The notes under the pieces are model-generated. The model had not been told where the DNA came from and did no database searches. It saw only the letters and a list, made by a program, of their open reading frames with translations. A stretch of 14,961 bases of DNA from SIG452 sp045656345 (lineage in GTDB: Bacteria; Bacillota; Clostridia; UMGS1840), in NCBI GenBank assembly GCA_045656345.1, contig JAZOQZ010000094.1:1-14961 (forward strand), given 5' to 3'. The number at the start of each line of letters is the position of its first letter. Positions within the stretch are counted from its first letter, which is position 1. Shown in pieces: positions 7,912 through 14,516 of this stretch. Position numbers and translations under genes: made by a program.

Positions 7912-8155
7912 TGTTGTGTTCCTCGGTTACTTTTGCATAATAAGGTTTTTGACCGTACATTCCGCGTTTTACGGCAGATTTTTTCATATCTTTTAAACGG
8001 CTTAAGAGTTTCTGTGTGCGTTTTTTCTTATCTTCTTCCTCTTTTTTTTGTTTTTGAGCAGCCGTTTTATCATAGTCATTATGATTGGGGCTGTAAAGAT
8101 TGTAGGCACGGTTATAGCTCTCATATTTTTCTTTTTCTTCTTTGGTAAGATTCAT
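7904..8155 (-). CDS. Small highly charged protein upstream of the portal-like gene
   Basis: 83 aa, very rich in Lys and Glu, with a long predicted helix or coiled coil in the middle (about residues 32-60, AAQKQKKEEEDKKKRTQKLL). The N-terminus MNLTKEEKEKYESYNRAYNLYSP and the tail MYGQKPYYAKVTEEHNN flank it. No membrane segment, signal peptide or recognisable domain is present. A good ribosome binding site (GAGGTGAT) lies just before the ATG. Its stop overlaps the portal-like start by 8 nt, so the two are probably translated together and may act together, for example as a scaffold-like or adaptor partner; that role is inference only. Small genes occur between terminase and portal in tailed phages, so it may have come with the portal. 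Confidence 0.75.
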   Translation of the reverse strand: MNLTKEEKEKYESYNRAYNLYSPNHNDYDKTAAQKQKKEEEDKKKRTQKLLSRLKDMKKSAVKRGMYGQKPYYAKVTEEHNNA

Positions 8156-8195
8156 ATTATCACCTCAAAAATTTACTCTGACACTACTCACTCAA

Positions 8196-8225
8196 AGAAT
8201 ACCAAAGAAGGATACAAGATGGCAA
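8196..8225 (-). promoter_or_regulatory. Weak sigma-A-like promoter candidate before the portal cassette
   Basis: In the 95-nt gap after spoIIIAH, the - strand has TTGCCA (8220-8225) and TATTCT (8196-8201) separated by 18 nt. Both hexamers deviate from consensus. No terminator is visible in this gap, so read-through from spoIIIA is also possible. I found no sigma-E or sigma-K pattern here. Confidence 0.25.
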
Positions 8226-8250
8226 GTTCAGTTTTTTCTCTTGATTTTGG

Positions 8251-8757
8251 TTAATTTGTTTCAATGATTTTTAAGTTTTTGGGGTCGATTTGGGCTTCGT
8301 TTTTCATCGTGTCCCGAATTTGGGCAATTTGCTGTTCGGTTAATCCTTCTGACTGAACGCTTACCGTGGCATCAGGTGAACTTAAAAACACATGCACATT
8401 CTGAAATCCTTTTTCCGTGAGAATTCTTTCTGCTAAGGTTTCCTTTTCCATATCTTTGGCAATGCGGATGATTTCTCCCTGTGCTTCCGATTTTTTTTCG
8501 GGATCTGCATTTTCGTCTTCCGACACAATCTGAAGCAGGGAAACTGCCTCGCTTCTCTCTTTTTCCAAGGTTAAATCGGAAGACACGTAGCGCGCTTCCC
8601 CATAGGTGGTGCCTTCTTCGTAACTTTCGTTAGCGGGAGGAATGGTTAATGCAACAGACTGAGTTTCAGAATGATTGATGTAGTTGACCACGCCTGCGGT
8701 TGCCAGCAGGGCAGTGCACACCACTGCCGCAATTTTTCGCTTGTGTAATAAAATCAT
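8251..8757 (-). CDS. spoIIIAH: Stage III sporulation protein AH
   Basis: 168 aa. SpoIIIAH is the mother-cell membrane protein whose extracellular domain binds forespore SpoIIQ across the intermembrane space, forming the channel or zipper of the engulfed forespore. One membrane segment at residues 9-26 (IAAVVCTALLATAGVVNY) is followed by a linker and a YscJ/FliF-like ring-building domain. Typical stretches are YGEARYVSSDLTLEKERSEA, then AERILTEKGFQNVHVFLSS and TEQQIAQIRDTMKNE. AAGGAG precedes the ATG by 8 nt. It is the last canonical gene of the operon, 15 nt after spoIIIAG. Length is a little under the 218 aa of B. subtilis, mostly in the linker. Confidence 0.93.
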   Translation of the reverse strand: MILLHKRKIAAVVCTALLATAGVVNYINHSETQSVALTIPPANESYEEGTTYGEARYVSSDLTLEKERSEAVSLLQIVSEDENADPEKKSEAQGEIIRIAKDMEKETLAERILTEKGFQNVHVFLSSPDATVSVQSEGLTEQQIAQIRDTMKNEAQIDPKNLKIIETN

Positions 8758-8772
8758 GGTATTATCTCCTTT

Positions 8773-9312
8773 TTATGATGGTTTGTCATTGGTTTGATTC
8801 GATTGGAAAATCACCTCCACGGTGTGCAAATCTGCACCGAGAGAGCCGTGTGCAGCTTTGTATAACAGTGCCTCAGTTTCCTTTTCGTAGGGCCCGAAAT
8901 AAAAGATGCAGACTCCTTTGATGCGTGGCTGATGTCTGTTTTTAATCTGAATGTTTTTGTTGGCGTCCAAAACGGGTTTCTGATCCCGTTTTTGTTGCAC
9001 ATCTCCTGTGGTGCTTTTTGTTTCTTGAGTCACGGTTTCTTCGCTGATCACCTCCACATTTCCTGAATCTGCATAAGATACCAGCACCCTCACTTTTTTC
9101 CCTGTGATATCAGTGAGCAGAGTTTCTAATTCTCCAACCGGTACAGACTGCTGATTTATCATATTCTGAGGAGTTGGATTTGATGCTTTTTTCGAAGAAG
9201 AGGGAAACATCAGCAAAAGAATGCTGATAACAAACAGCATCACAATCAGCTTGATTTTCAGATTTTTAGGGCTCTTCACCCAATACTGTTTCAGTGGGGA
9301 CAACCACTTCAT
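8773..9312 (-). CDS. spoIIIAG: Stage III sporulation protein AG
   Basis: 179 aa. SpoIIIAG forms a large ring in the intermembrane space as part of the SpoIIIA-SpoIIQ complex. A basic N-terminus and a membrane segment (about 21-37, IKLIVMLFVISILLLMF) precede a ring-building-motif domain: GELETLLTDITGKKVRVLVSY (about 60-80), and a C-terminal strand-helix-strand RIKGVCIFYFGPYEKETEALLYKA ending in LHTVEVIF, which corresponds to the usual GVxVVAxG-type stretch. AAAGGAG lies 9 nt before the ATG, so the start is well supported even though it overlaps spoIIIAF by 47 nt. Confidence 0.92.
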   Translation of the reverse strand: MKWLSPLKQYWVKSPKNLKIKLIVMLFVISILLLMFPSSSKKASNPTPQNMINQQSVPVGELETLLTDITGKKVRVLVSYADSGNVEVISEETVTQETKSTTGDVQQKRDQKPVLDANKNIQIKNRHQPRIKGVCIFYFGPYEKETEALLYKAAHGSLGADLHTVEVIFQSNQTNDKPS

Positions 9313-9709
9313 AGGGAAAATCTCCTTTCAACACAGCTTGAATTTTATCAGTGCTTTCCCTGGAAAACACGGTGACCGATGCAATGTTGTATTGATTGTC
9401 GAGGCAAACCTCCACTTTTTTGGCACTCAGATTGTTTTTGGATAGTTCTTCTGAAATTTTATTGGCAATTTGTGTTTCGTATTCGGAAAGTAACAGATTT
9501 TCAGTTTCGGTTTCTATGGTGGGGGTATGAAATTCCGGCAGGGAAAAATCCACCTTGAACAGAGACGAAATCAAGAATAAAAACAGGAATAACCGAAGAG
9601 CAAATTGCACATATTTCCGAAAAGAATCCGTGGACAACAGTTCTTTTAAAAATTCACAGGCCAACACCACCAACACCACTTGCTTTAAATTGGCAATCCA
9701 TTCTGTCAT
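9266..9709 (-). CDS. spoIIIAF: Stage III sporulation protein AF
   Basis: 147 aa. It is a mother-cell membrane component of the SpoIIIA complex. Two N-terminal membrane segments (about 6-22 and 34-52, QFALRLFLFLFLISSLFKV) are followed by a soluble domain with an alpha-beta ring-building fold (ETENLLLSEYETQIANKISEEL, then KVEVCLDNQYNIASVTVFS). The start MTEWIANLKQVVLVVLACEF is typical of the family. AAGGAG is found 10 nt upstream. It starts 14 nt after the spoIIIAE stop, and its 3' end overlaps spoIIIAG. Confidence 0.92.
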   Translation of the reverse strand: MTEWIANLKQVVLVVLACEFLKELLSTDSFRKYVQFALRLFLFLFLISSLFKVDFSLPEFHTPTIETETENLLLSEYETQIANKISEELSKNNLSAKKVEVCLDNQYNIASVTVFSRESTDKIQAVLKGDFPYEVVVPTETVLGEEP

Positions 9710-9723
9710 ACAAAATCTTCTCC

Positions 9724-10740
9724 TTATATTCCCATTAAAATCATAATGCCCAGCACCGAGATTACCGAAACGGTTGCCACAATTGCTGTGAGCATCCCCA
9801 AAGCGTTAGCAATGTCTTCAAAAAAGAGTGCTGTTTTTTCATCAGATAAAAATCCCGCACAAATAGCTAACCCCTGAAAACTAAGAAATCCGGCAACAAG
9901 TTTTACCAGAGGAGACAAAAACGCATAAGACACGGTGATCACTCCGGTAAGTCCTGCCTTTGCTTTAATCTGACTGAGCGTTTGAATCAGGTATTCCCCC
10001 GAATCGCTTAAGGTTCCTCCTAAAAACGGAATACAGTTTCCCAAAGCCATTTTAGCAGATTGCAATGCCAGGGAATCTGATGCCTTGGTTACGGTGGTCA
10101 ATAGGGAAAACACAGTCATAAAAATGCCGATTAAAATGGGAAGCACTGTTTTTACACTCCATAAAATCGCCTTTTTTAAGGATGAAAAATAGTCTTTTTC
10201 CAGCAGCGAACCCAGAATGACACACATAAAAAAAATGAAGATAGCGGGCAGGAAAAAGTTTTTTAGCAAAAAGGTGAGAATATTCATAAATCCCAGAATA
10301 AAATAGGTGGATTTTGCAGCACTGAGCACTCTTCCGCCATTTGCAACAAGACCTGTCAGCGCCGGAATTGTCAGATATACCAGTTCTGAAAGGCGGGTGA
10401 TACAGTTTTCTGCCACAGCGGATAATTCCCGGAACAATTCTCCCGCACTCAGTGCCAGGGCACAGAAAAATCCGAGATGCACCGTCCGAGTCAGGCTGAT
10501 AGGGAATTTCATGCAGTTTTTGATACCGATGAGTATCATCAGAATCAAAAGAGATGGTATTTTCCCCCTTAACAGAGAAAATTCACCCCAAAGCACTGTT
10601 TTCACGGTTTCCCACAAAGCTTCCCAGGAAAAACCTGCCTCATCGGTAATTTCACTTGCCTTAACACTGAAAGGACAAGCAACCAGAAACAAAAAAACCA
10701 GTCCCCAAAGTGTAAACCGTTTTACCCGAACAGAGACCAT
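9724..10740 (-). CDS. spoIIIAE: Stage III sporulation protein AE
   Basis: 338 aa. It is a polytopic membrane protein of the SpoIIIA complex, with a permease-like topology. An N-terminal signal peptide (residues 1-28, probable cleavage after VKA) is followed by about seven hydrophobic segments. Conserved stretches include LSELVYLTIPALTGLVANGGR and KMALGNCIPFLGGTLSDSGEYL. It is shorter than the B. subtilis protein (about 400 aa); the missing part lies between the signal peptide and the first membrane helix. ATG 10740 overlaps the spoIIIAD stop by 19 nt; only a distant GGAAAGG serves as ribosome binding site, so translation may depend on coupling to spoIIIAD. Confidence 0.93.
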   Translation of the reverse strand: MVSVRVKRFTLWGLVFLFLVACPFSVKASEITDEAGFSWEALWETVKTVLWGEFSLLRGKIPSLLILMILIGIKNCMKFPISLTRTVHLGFFCALALSAGELFRELSAVAENCITRLSELVYLTIPALTGLVANGGRVLSAAKSTYFILGFMNILTFLLKNFFLPAIFIFFMCVILGSLLEKDYFSSLKKAILWSVKTVLPILIGIFMTVFSLLTTVTKASDSLALQSAKMALGNCIPFLGGTLSDSGEYLIQTLSQIKAKAGLTGVITVSYAFLSPLVKLVAGFLSFQGLAICAGFLSDEKTALFFEDIANALGMLTAIVATVSVISVLGIMILMGI

Positions 10741-11111
10741 ACCGTGTCCACAACCTTTCCGAGCAGGGGGAGAATCAACATTAAAATTACCACCTTTGCA
10801 CCGAATTCTGCCTTTTTTGCAATGGCACTTTCTCCTGCATCTGATATCACATTACAAAAATATTCCGAACCGATTCCGATGCCCAGAATCCGAAGCACGG
10901 TGGAAATGGTTTGTTCATCCAATCCCGAAATGTTCATCAGATTCTCTAAAGACGAGAGAATGTTTTCCAATTCTCCTGCCACCAGAGAAAGGATTACAAC
11001 GCCTGTAACCAGGGCAATCATCATTGCAAACTGAGGGGATTTTTCCCGCAAAAACACTGCCGATACGGCACCCACAAAGGCTATCCCCAACAACTTGGCA
11101 ACCGTGTCCAT
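10722..11111 (-). CDS. spoIIIAD: Stage III sporulation protein AD
   Basis: 129 aa, with four probable membrane segments. Conserved features include LLGIAFVGAVSAVFLREKSPQFAMMIALVTGVVI at the N-terminus, LRILGIGIGSEYFCNVISDAGESAIAKKAEF in the middle, and a hydrophobic C-terminal helix. It is a small multipass subunit of the SpoIIIA assembly in the mother-cell membrane. AGGAGGTG lies 5 nt before the ATG. It starts 11 nt after spoIIIAC and overlaps spoIIIAE. Confidence 0.94.
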   Translation of the reverse strand: MDTVAKLLGIAFVGAVSAVFLREKSPQFAMMIALVTGVVILSLVAGELENILSSLENLMNISGLDEQTISTVLRILGIGIGSEYFCNVISDAGESAIAKKAEFGAKVVILMLILPLLGKVVDTVWSLFG

Positions 11112-11122
11112 CGTGGCACCTC

Positions 11123-11317
11123 CTAAAATCCGAACATACTTTTTATGGTCTCAAATAAGTAGGCAATTTCCTGCACAATCACAATCAAAACCACCACCAG
11201 ACCTGCCAATGTTACCATAGTTGCCTGCTCGTCCCGTCCGGATTTGGAAAGCAGCTGATTTAAAATGGCAACGATGATGCCGATTGCGGCAATTTTAAAG
11301 ATTAATTCAACATTCAT
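11123..11317 (-). CDS. spoIIIAC: Stage III sporulation protein AC
   Basis: 64 aa, the usual family length. Two membrane helices (about 4-22 and 32-52) flank the conserved loop LLSKSGRDEQATMVTLAGLV. It is related to SpoIIIAD and is a small membrane subunit of the SpoIIIA complex. An AGAGG lies 6 nt before the ATG. It starts 10 nt after the spoIIIAB stop. Confidence 0.94.
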   Translation of the reverse strand: MNVELIFKIAAIGIIVAILNQLLSKSGRDEQATMVTLAGLVVVLIVIVQEIAYLFETIKSMFGF

Positions 11318-11327
11318 ATTAGTCCTC

Positions 11328-11822
11328 TCACAGTAATAAAATAGCTGTCATGGCACTCACAGAATACACACTCGCAGAAATCAGTTTTGTTGTTTTGGGA
11401 AGTTCTGCCTGCAGTTGTTTTAAGATGTTTTCCAGTTGCCTTTTTGTTTGGCAGAAACATTCTTCGGTTGATTTTGCGGTTGATTTTCCCAGCTTTTGAA
11501 AATAGTGAACACAGGTTTCGCAGGCTTGTTTGGAAAGAGGAAGCTCCTCCAATGACTTTTGCAGTGCCTCCCGAAGTGGAAGCGATTCCCGGCACTTCAG
11601 AAATTTGTTCTGAAATATTTTTGGAAACACACCAGGGTGTTTTTCTTGCAGAATGGCTTTTTCCAAAGTCCTTTTCCAACCGGTAACACTGTCGGTGATG
11701 GTACTTAAAAATCCGATCATTTCCCACAGGCACCGAACCTTCTTTTTTGCGTGTTCACCAAGATAACGAACCAGCAAGATATCACCTACAACCAACAATA
11801 CAATCCCCCACAGTTTTGTCAT
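11328..11822 (-). CDS. spoIIIAB: Stage III sporulation protein AB
   Basis: 164 aa from the chosen start. SpoIIIAB resembles the GspF platform proteins of type II secretion systems and probably works with the SpoIIIAA ATPase at the mother-cell side. An N-terminal membrane helix (MTKLWGIVLLVVGDILLVRYLG) is followed by helical domains (WEMIGFLSTITDSVTG, REALQKSLEELPLSKQ) and a C-terminal hydrophobic segment (ISASVYSVSAMTAILLL). An ATG 6 nt upstream (11828) is in frame, but it directly abuts the AAGGTGG ribosome binding site. ATG 11822 has 7-nt spacing and forms an ATGA overlap with the spoIIIAA stop, so it is preferred. Confidence 0.92.
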   Translation of the reverse strand: MTKLWGIVLLVVGDILLVRYLGEHAKKKVRCLWEMIGFLSTITDSVTGWKRTLEKAILQEKHPGVFPKIFQNKFLKCRESLPLREALQKSLEELPLSKQACETCVHYFQKLGKSTAKSTEECFCQTKRQLENILKQLQAELPKTTKLISASVYSVSAMTAILLL

Positions 11823-12688
11823 GGACATTCCACCTTTTGAATGGTTACGGTGCGCTGGAAAGAGTCGGTTCTTCTAAGATAGACCTCGTAGGTAAATATC
11901 TGCTCTTTTATCAACCTGTGAATTGTTTTTTTGAAATTTCCGTTTTCGTCTCCGTGAATTGTTGCCACCACAGAAATTCCTGCGTGATAAGCATTCAGTA
12001 AACTGCTTTCATCTTCCCGGTTTCCGATTTCGTCCACAGCAATCACATTCGGAGAAAGACTGCGGATTGCCATGGGAATTCCGTCTGATTTCTGATAACC
12101 GTTTAAAATATCACATCGTCCGCCCAGATTGTTTTGTGCTGCTCCGTGATGGGTTGCTGCAATTTCACCCCGTTCGTCTACCAGTGAAATCCGGATGCCG
12201 GCTCGTTTTTCCGATAGTTGACGCAGAAAATCCCGAAGCAGAGTTGTTTTTCCGTGACCGGGAGGTGATATGATTAAAATCCCGGGCAACGGATTCAGAT
12301 GTCCCACAGCTTGAAACAGGTCGTCGGCTGCTCCTTCGACTTCTTTCGCAATCCGCAGATTCACCGAAGAAATATCTTTCAGATAAGTCAATTGATTTCC
12401 CTCATACACCGCGGTTCCCGAAAGACCAACCCGATGACCGCCTTTTACGGTGATATACCCTTGTCGGATGGTATCAAAATAGGAAGAAAGAGACCCTTCT
12501 GTCAGTTGATCTACCAGGTCGTCCATTTGTTTTTCGTCAAATTGATAGGGAGTCACCAATTCCTGTCCGTTTTCTAAAAATATGACAGAACGGTTTCTTC
12601 GAAAGCGAATTTCTTCGGTTTCGTCTGTCAGGTATGGCATCAGGTGCGCGGGAAGTATGTCACGAAATTCTTCTTGCTTTGCCGTCAC
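11819..12688 (-). CDS. spoIIIAA: Stage III sporulation protein AA (ATPase)
   Basis: 289 aa. It is a cytosolic AAA-type/secretion-like ATPase thought to power the SpoIIIA channel. An N-terminal domain with EEIRFRRNRSV, the family stretch TIRQGYITVKGGHRVGLSG (73-91) and SSVNLRIAKE lead into the ATPase core. Walker A is PPGHGKTTLLRD (142-153), with SLVDERGEIAA (168-178) and Walker B NVIAVDEIGNRED (214-226), followed by HAGISVVATIHG (235-246). Start codon is GTG (12688), with GAGGTGA 7 nt upstream. It is slightly shorter than the B. subtilis protein (307 aa). It is the first gene of the complete spoIIIAA-AH operon behind a sigma-E promoter. Confidence 0.96.
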   Translation of the reverse strand: MTAKQEEFRDILPAHLMPYLTDETEEIRFRRNRSVIFLENGQELVTPYQFDEKQMDDLVDQLTEGSLSSYFDTIRQGYITVKGGHRVGLSGTAVYEGNQLTYLKDISSVNLRIAKEVEGAADDLFQAVGHLNPLPGILIISPPGHGKTTLLRDFLRQLSEKRAGIRISLVDERGEIAATHHGAAQNNLGGRCDILNGYQKSDGIPMAIRSLSPNVIAVDEIGNREDESSLLNAYHAGISVVATIHGDENGNFKKTIHRLIKEQIFTYEVYLRRTDSFQRTVTIQKVECP

Positions 12689-12711
12689 GAACGTTCACCT
12701 CACTTTTTATC

Positions 12712-12741
12712 ACTGTATGTGAGGCTGTCCAAAAGTATGAC
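12712..12741 (-). promoter_or_regulatory. Sigma-E promoter of the spoIIIA operon
   Basis: On the - strand GTCATACT (12734-12741) and CATACAGT (12712-12719) are separated by 14 nt. This closely matches the sigma-E pattern (ATA-type -35 and CATACANT -10) used for mother-cell genes after asymmetric division, and spoIIIA is a known sigma-E operon. Expected transcription start is around 12704, leaving a leader of about 15 nt that holds the ribosome binding site (12695-12701). Confidence 0.88.
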
Positions 12742-12776
12742 AACCCTGGTTCTTTTGTCTTTATTTGCAAACAGTG

Positions 12777-12805
12777 TTGACTTTTTTGACAAAATATGTT
12801 ATGGT
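12777..12805 (+). promoter_or_regulatory. Sigma-A promoter of maf
   Basis: TTGACT (12777-12782) and TATGGT (12800-12805) are separated by 17 nt. The expected start is near 12812, giving a leader of about 24 nt before the maf ATG. The promoter is divergent from the spoIIIA promoter, with the two -35 elements about 35 nt apart. Confidence 0.7.
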
Positions 12806-12835
12806 ATCAAAAGAATGAAAAATGGAGGGGTCTCT

Positions 12836-13444
12836 ATGAATCAGGGAAAAATTATTTTGGCATCTCAGTCTCCCAGACGAAAAGAGCTGCTGGAAAAAAA
12901 CGGTATTTCATTTTCGGTATATGTGACCGATGCCGATGAAAGTGTTTCGGAAAAACTTTCACCTGCCAATTTGGTGGAAGAATTGTCATACCGTAAGGCA
13001 GAGAGTGCTGCAAAAGCTTTTTTGGATGAGAAGGTTCTGATTATTGCGGCAGACACCGTGGTGGCATTGCAAGATGAAATTTTCGGGAAGCCGGAAGATG
13101 AAGAGGATGCCCGTCGAATGCTTTCCTTATTAAGCGGAAAAGCCCACAGTGTTTTTACGGGTGTCACTTTAGCTTATGTGAAAGACAAAGAGGTTTCCTA
13201 CAAAAAAATCGTATGCGAAACCAAAGTGTATTTTTATCCTATCACCGAGGAAGAAATCACCGAATATATTCAAACGGGTGAACCCTTTGATAAAGCCGGC
13301 TCGTATGCGATCCAGGGGATTGCTTCCAAATTTGTGGAAAAAATCGAAGGCGATTTTGATAATGTGGTGGGACTTCCCGTCTATGCGATTTTTGAGGATT
13401 TGCAATGCTATCTGAAACAGGGAAGGGAGGATTCCTCTTGTTGA
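12836..13444 (+). CDS. maf: Maf-family nucleoside triphosphate pyrophosphatase
   Basis: 202 aa. Maf proteins hydrolyse dTTP, UTP and modified pyrimidine nucleotides to monophosphates; in B. subtilis Maf overproduction blocks septation. Signature residues are present: ASQSPRRKELL (9-19), AADTVV (71-76, D73), FGKPEDEEDARRML (83-96), SGKAHSVFTGV (100-110) and GEPFDKAGSYAIQG (148-161). These are the expected catalytic Asp, Lys, Glu and Gln positions of the dTTP/UTPase (YhdE-like) branch. GGAGGGG lies just before ATG 12836. An in-frame ATG at 12815 would place the ribosome binding site inside the gene and fall at the transcription start; longer extension crosses the promoter. Both are rejected. 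Confidence 0.95.
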   Translation: MNQGKIILASQSPRRKELLEKNGISFSVYVTDADESVSEKLSPANLVEELSYRKAESAAKAFLDEKVLIIAADTVVALQDEIFGKPEDEEDARRMLSLLSGKAHSVFTGVTLAYVKDKEVSYKKIVCETKVYFYPITEEEITEYIQTGEPFDKAGSYAIQGIASKFVEKIEGDFDNVVGLPVYAIFEDLQCYLKQGREDSSC

Positions 13445-14334
13445 CCGACAACACCTATGCGCCCCTTCGTTTAAAAGAAGATTTTGTGATTAAAAACGTG
13501 GTCACCATTCATTATCTGGAATACGCCAAGGATTTTAAGTTCACAGGAGAAAAACACGATTTTTGGGAATTTATCTATGTAGACAAAGGGGAAATCAACG
13601 CGATTGCCGAAGATACCACCCACCGTTTGCAACAGGGAGATGTGCTGTTTCATAAACCGGATGAATTTCACAATGTGTATTCCAACGGAGTCATTGCGCC
13701 CAATATTGCCATAGTTTCTTTTGAGTGCAAATCCAAGGCGATGAATTTTTTTCAGAATAAAGTCTTCCACGTAACCAAGGAAGAAAAAAACCTGCTTTCA
13801 TCCATTATCAAGGAAGCAACCAAAGCATTTTCCACTCCGCTCAACGACCCTCTGACCAACGGACTGAAGCGGAAAGCAGAACCTTCCTTTGGTGCGGAAC
13901 AGATGATTCTTTTAGGGCTCACTCAGTTTCTTCTGTCACTTTACCGCAACAACTCCATTTCACACACCCCCAAGGCTTCGTTGTCTGTTCTGAAGGAACG
14001 GATGGATAACGACATTGTGGAAGATGTGATAGAGTTTTTAAACGAAAACATCGGTAACACCTTGAGTTTTCCCGATGTGTTAAAATATTCCAAAACCAAC
14101 AGTACCGGTTTGAAAATGCTCTTCAAAGAAAAAACGGGGATGGGGGTTATGCAGTATTTTAATTACTTAAAAATTGAACGTGCCAAAATGCTGATTCGTG
14201 AAGATAACTACAACTTCACCCAGATTGCCAATATTTTAGCGTACGACAGTATTCATTATTTTTCCAAGCAGTTTAAGAAAATTGCCAAAATGACTCCGTC
14301 GGAATATGCATCTTCAGTGAAAATTGTGTTATAA
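13438..14334 (+). CDS. AraC-family transcriptional regulator
   Basis: About 298 aa. The N-terminal cupin/sensor domain contains GEKHDFWEFIYVDKGE (about 37-52), LQQGDVLFHKPDEFHNV and a central helical linker. The C-terminal about 100 residues are two helix-turn-helix units: ENIGNTLSFPDVLKYSKTNS and LKMLFKEKTGMGVMQYFNYL, then IERAKMLIREDNYNFTQIAN and SIHYFSKQFKKIAKMTPSEY, the conserved second HTH end. Ligand is unknown. Start is uncertain: TTG 13438 is 7 nt after GGGAGG, and TTG 13441 forms a TTGA overlap with the maf stop; ATG 13405 lies inside maf with a weaker GAGG. I prefer a TTG start. It is co-transcribed with maf and lies before an amino-acid transporter, which it might control. Confidence 0.88.
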   Translation: MLTDNTYAPLRLKEDFVIKNVVTIHYLEYAKDFKFTGEKHDFWEFIYVDKGEINAIAEDTTHRLQQGDVLFHKPDEFHNVYSNGVIAPNIAIVSFECKSKAMNFFQNKVFHVTKEEKNLLSSIIKEATKAFSTPLNDPLTNGLKRKAEPSFGAEQMILLGLTQFLLSLYRNNSISHTPKASLSVLKERMDNDIVEDVIEFLNENIGNTLSFPDVLKYSKTNSTGLKMLFKEKTGMGVMQYFNYLKIERAKMLIREDNYNFTQIANILAYDSIHYFSKQFKKIAKMTPSEYASSVKIVL

Positions 14335-14390
14335 AATGCCGTTTTTGGCTGTTTGGTTCAGCGAATATTCAATTTTTTTTGTGAATTTGT

Positions 14391-14459
14391 AATAAAAATG
14401 CAAAAATCAGAATAAATTTTTTAAAATCTATTGAAAAAAATTTCCTGTTATAGTATAAT
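14391..14459 (+). promoter_or_regulatory. Strong sigma-A promoter with A/T-rich upstream tract
   Basis: TTGAAA (14431-14436) and a perfect TATAAT (14454-14459) are separated by exactly 17 nt. The preceding 40 nt hold phased A and T runs resembling an UP element. The expected start is near 14466, giving a leader of about 50 nt to the ATG. No convincing terminator for the AraC gene is visible between 14335 and 14390. Confidence 0.85.
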
Positions 14460-14489
14460 ATTATAGAAAATTTATAAAAACATTTAAAC

Positions 14490-14501
14490 GCACAATTGTG
14501 C
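14490..14501 (+). promoter_or_regulatory. 12-bp perfect palindrome in the transporter leader
   Basis: GCACAATTGTGC is a perfect palindrome about 25-36 nt downstream of the predicted transcription start and just before the ribosome binding site (AAGGAGG, 14502-14508). It could be a repressor operator. As RNA it would make only a very tight hairpin. No known regulator is assigned. Confidence 0.35.
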
Positions 14502-14516
14502 AAGGAGGAAAAACAA

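Noticed and set aside
5639..8250. Complete prophage or integrated element around the portal-like gene
   Set aside because: No integrase, terminase, capsid, tail or lysis gene and no flanking direct repeats or tRNA were seen; only the portal-like gene and two small genes are present.
10307..11008. 233-aa open frame on the + strand across spoIIIAE and spoIIIAD
   Set aside because: It is antisense to two conserved sporulation genes and shows no domain or start signal.
11314..11733. 139-aa open frame on the - strand overlapping spoIIIAB
   Set aside because: It is a shifted frame of the same strand as spoIIIAB, with composition unlike a folded protein; spoIIIAB explains the region.
12644..12835. 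N-terminal extension of maf by 64 codons
   Set aside because: It would cross both the sigma-E promoter of spoIIIA and the maf promoter; the Maf family begins at the chosen start.
14335..14390. Terminator after the AraC gene (ATTCA...TGAAT around a T-run)
   Set aside because: Only five pairs can form and the T-run is in the loop, not after the stem.
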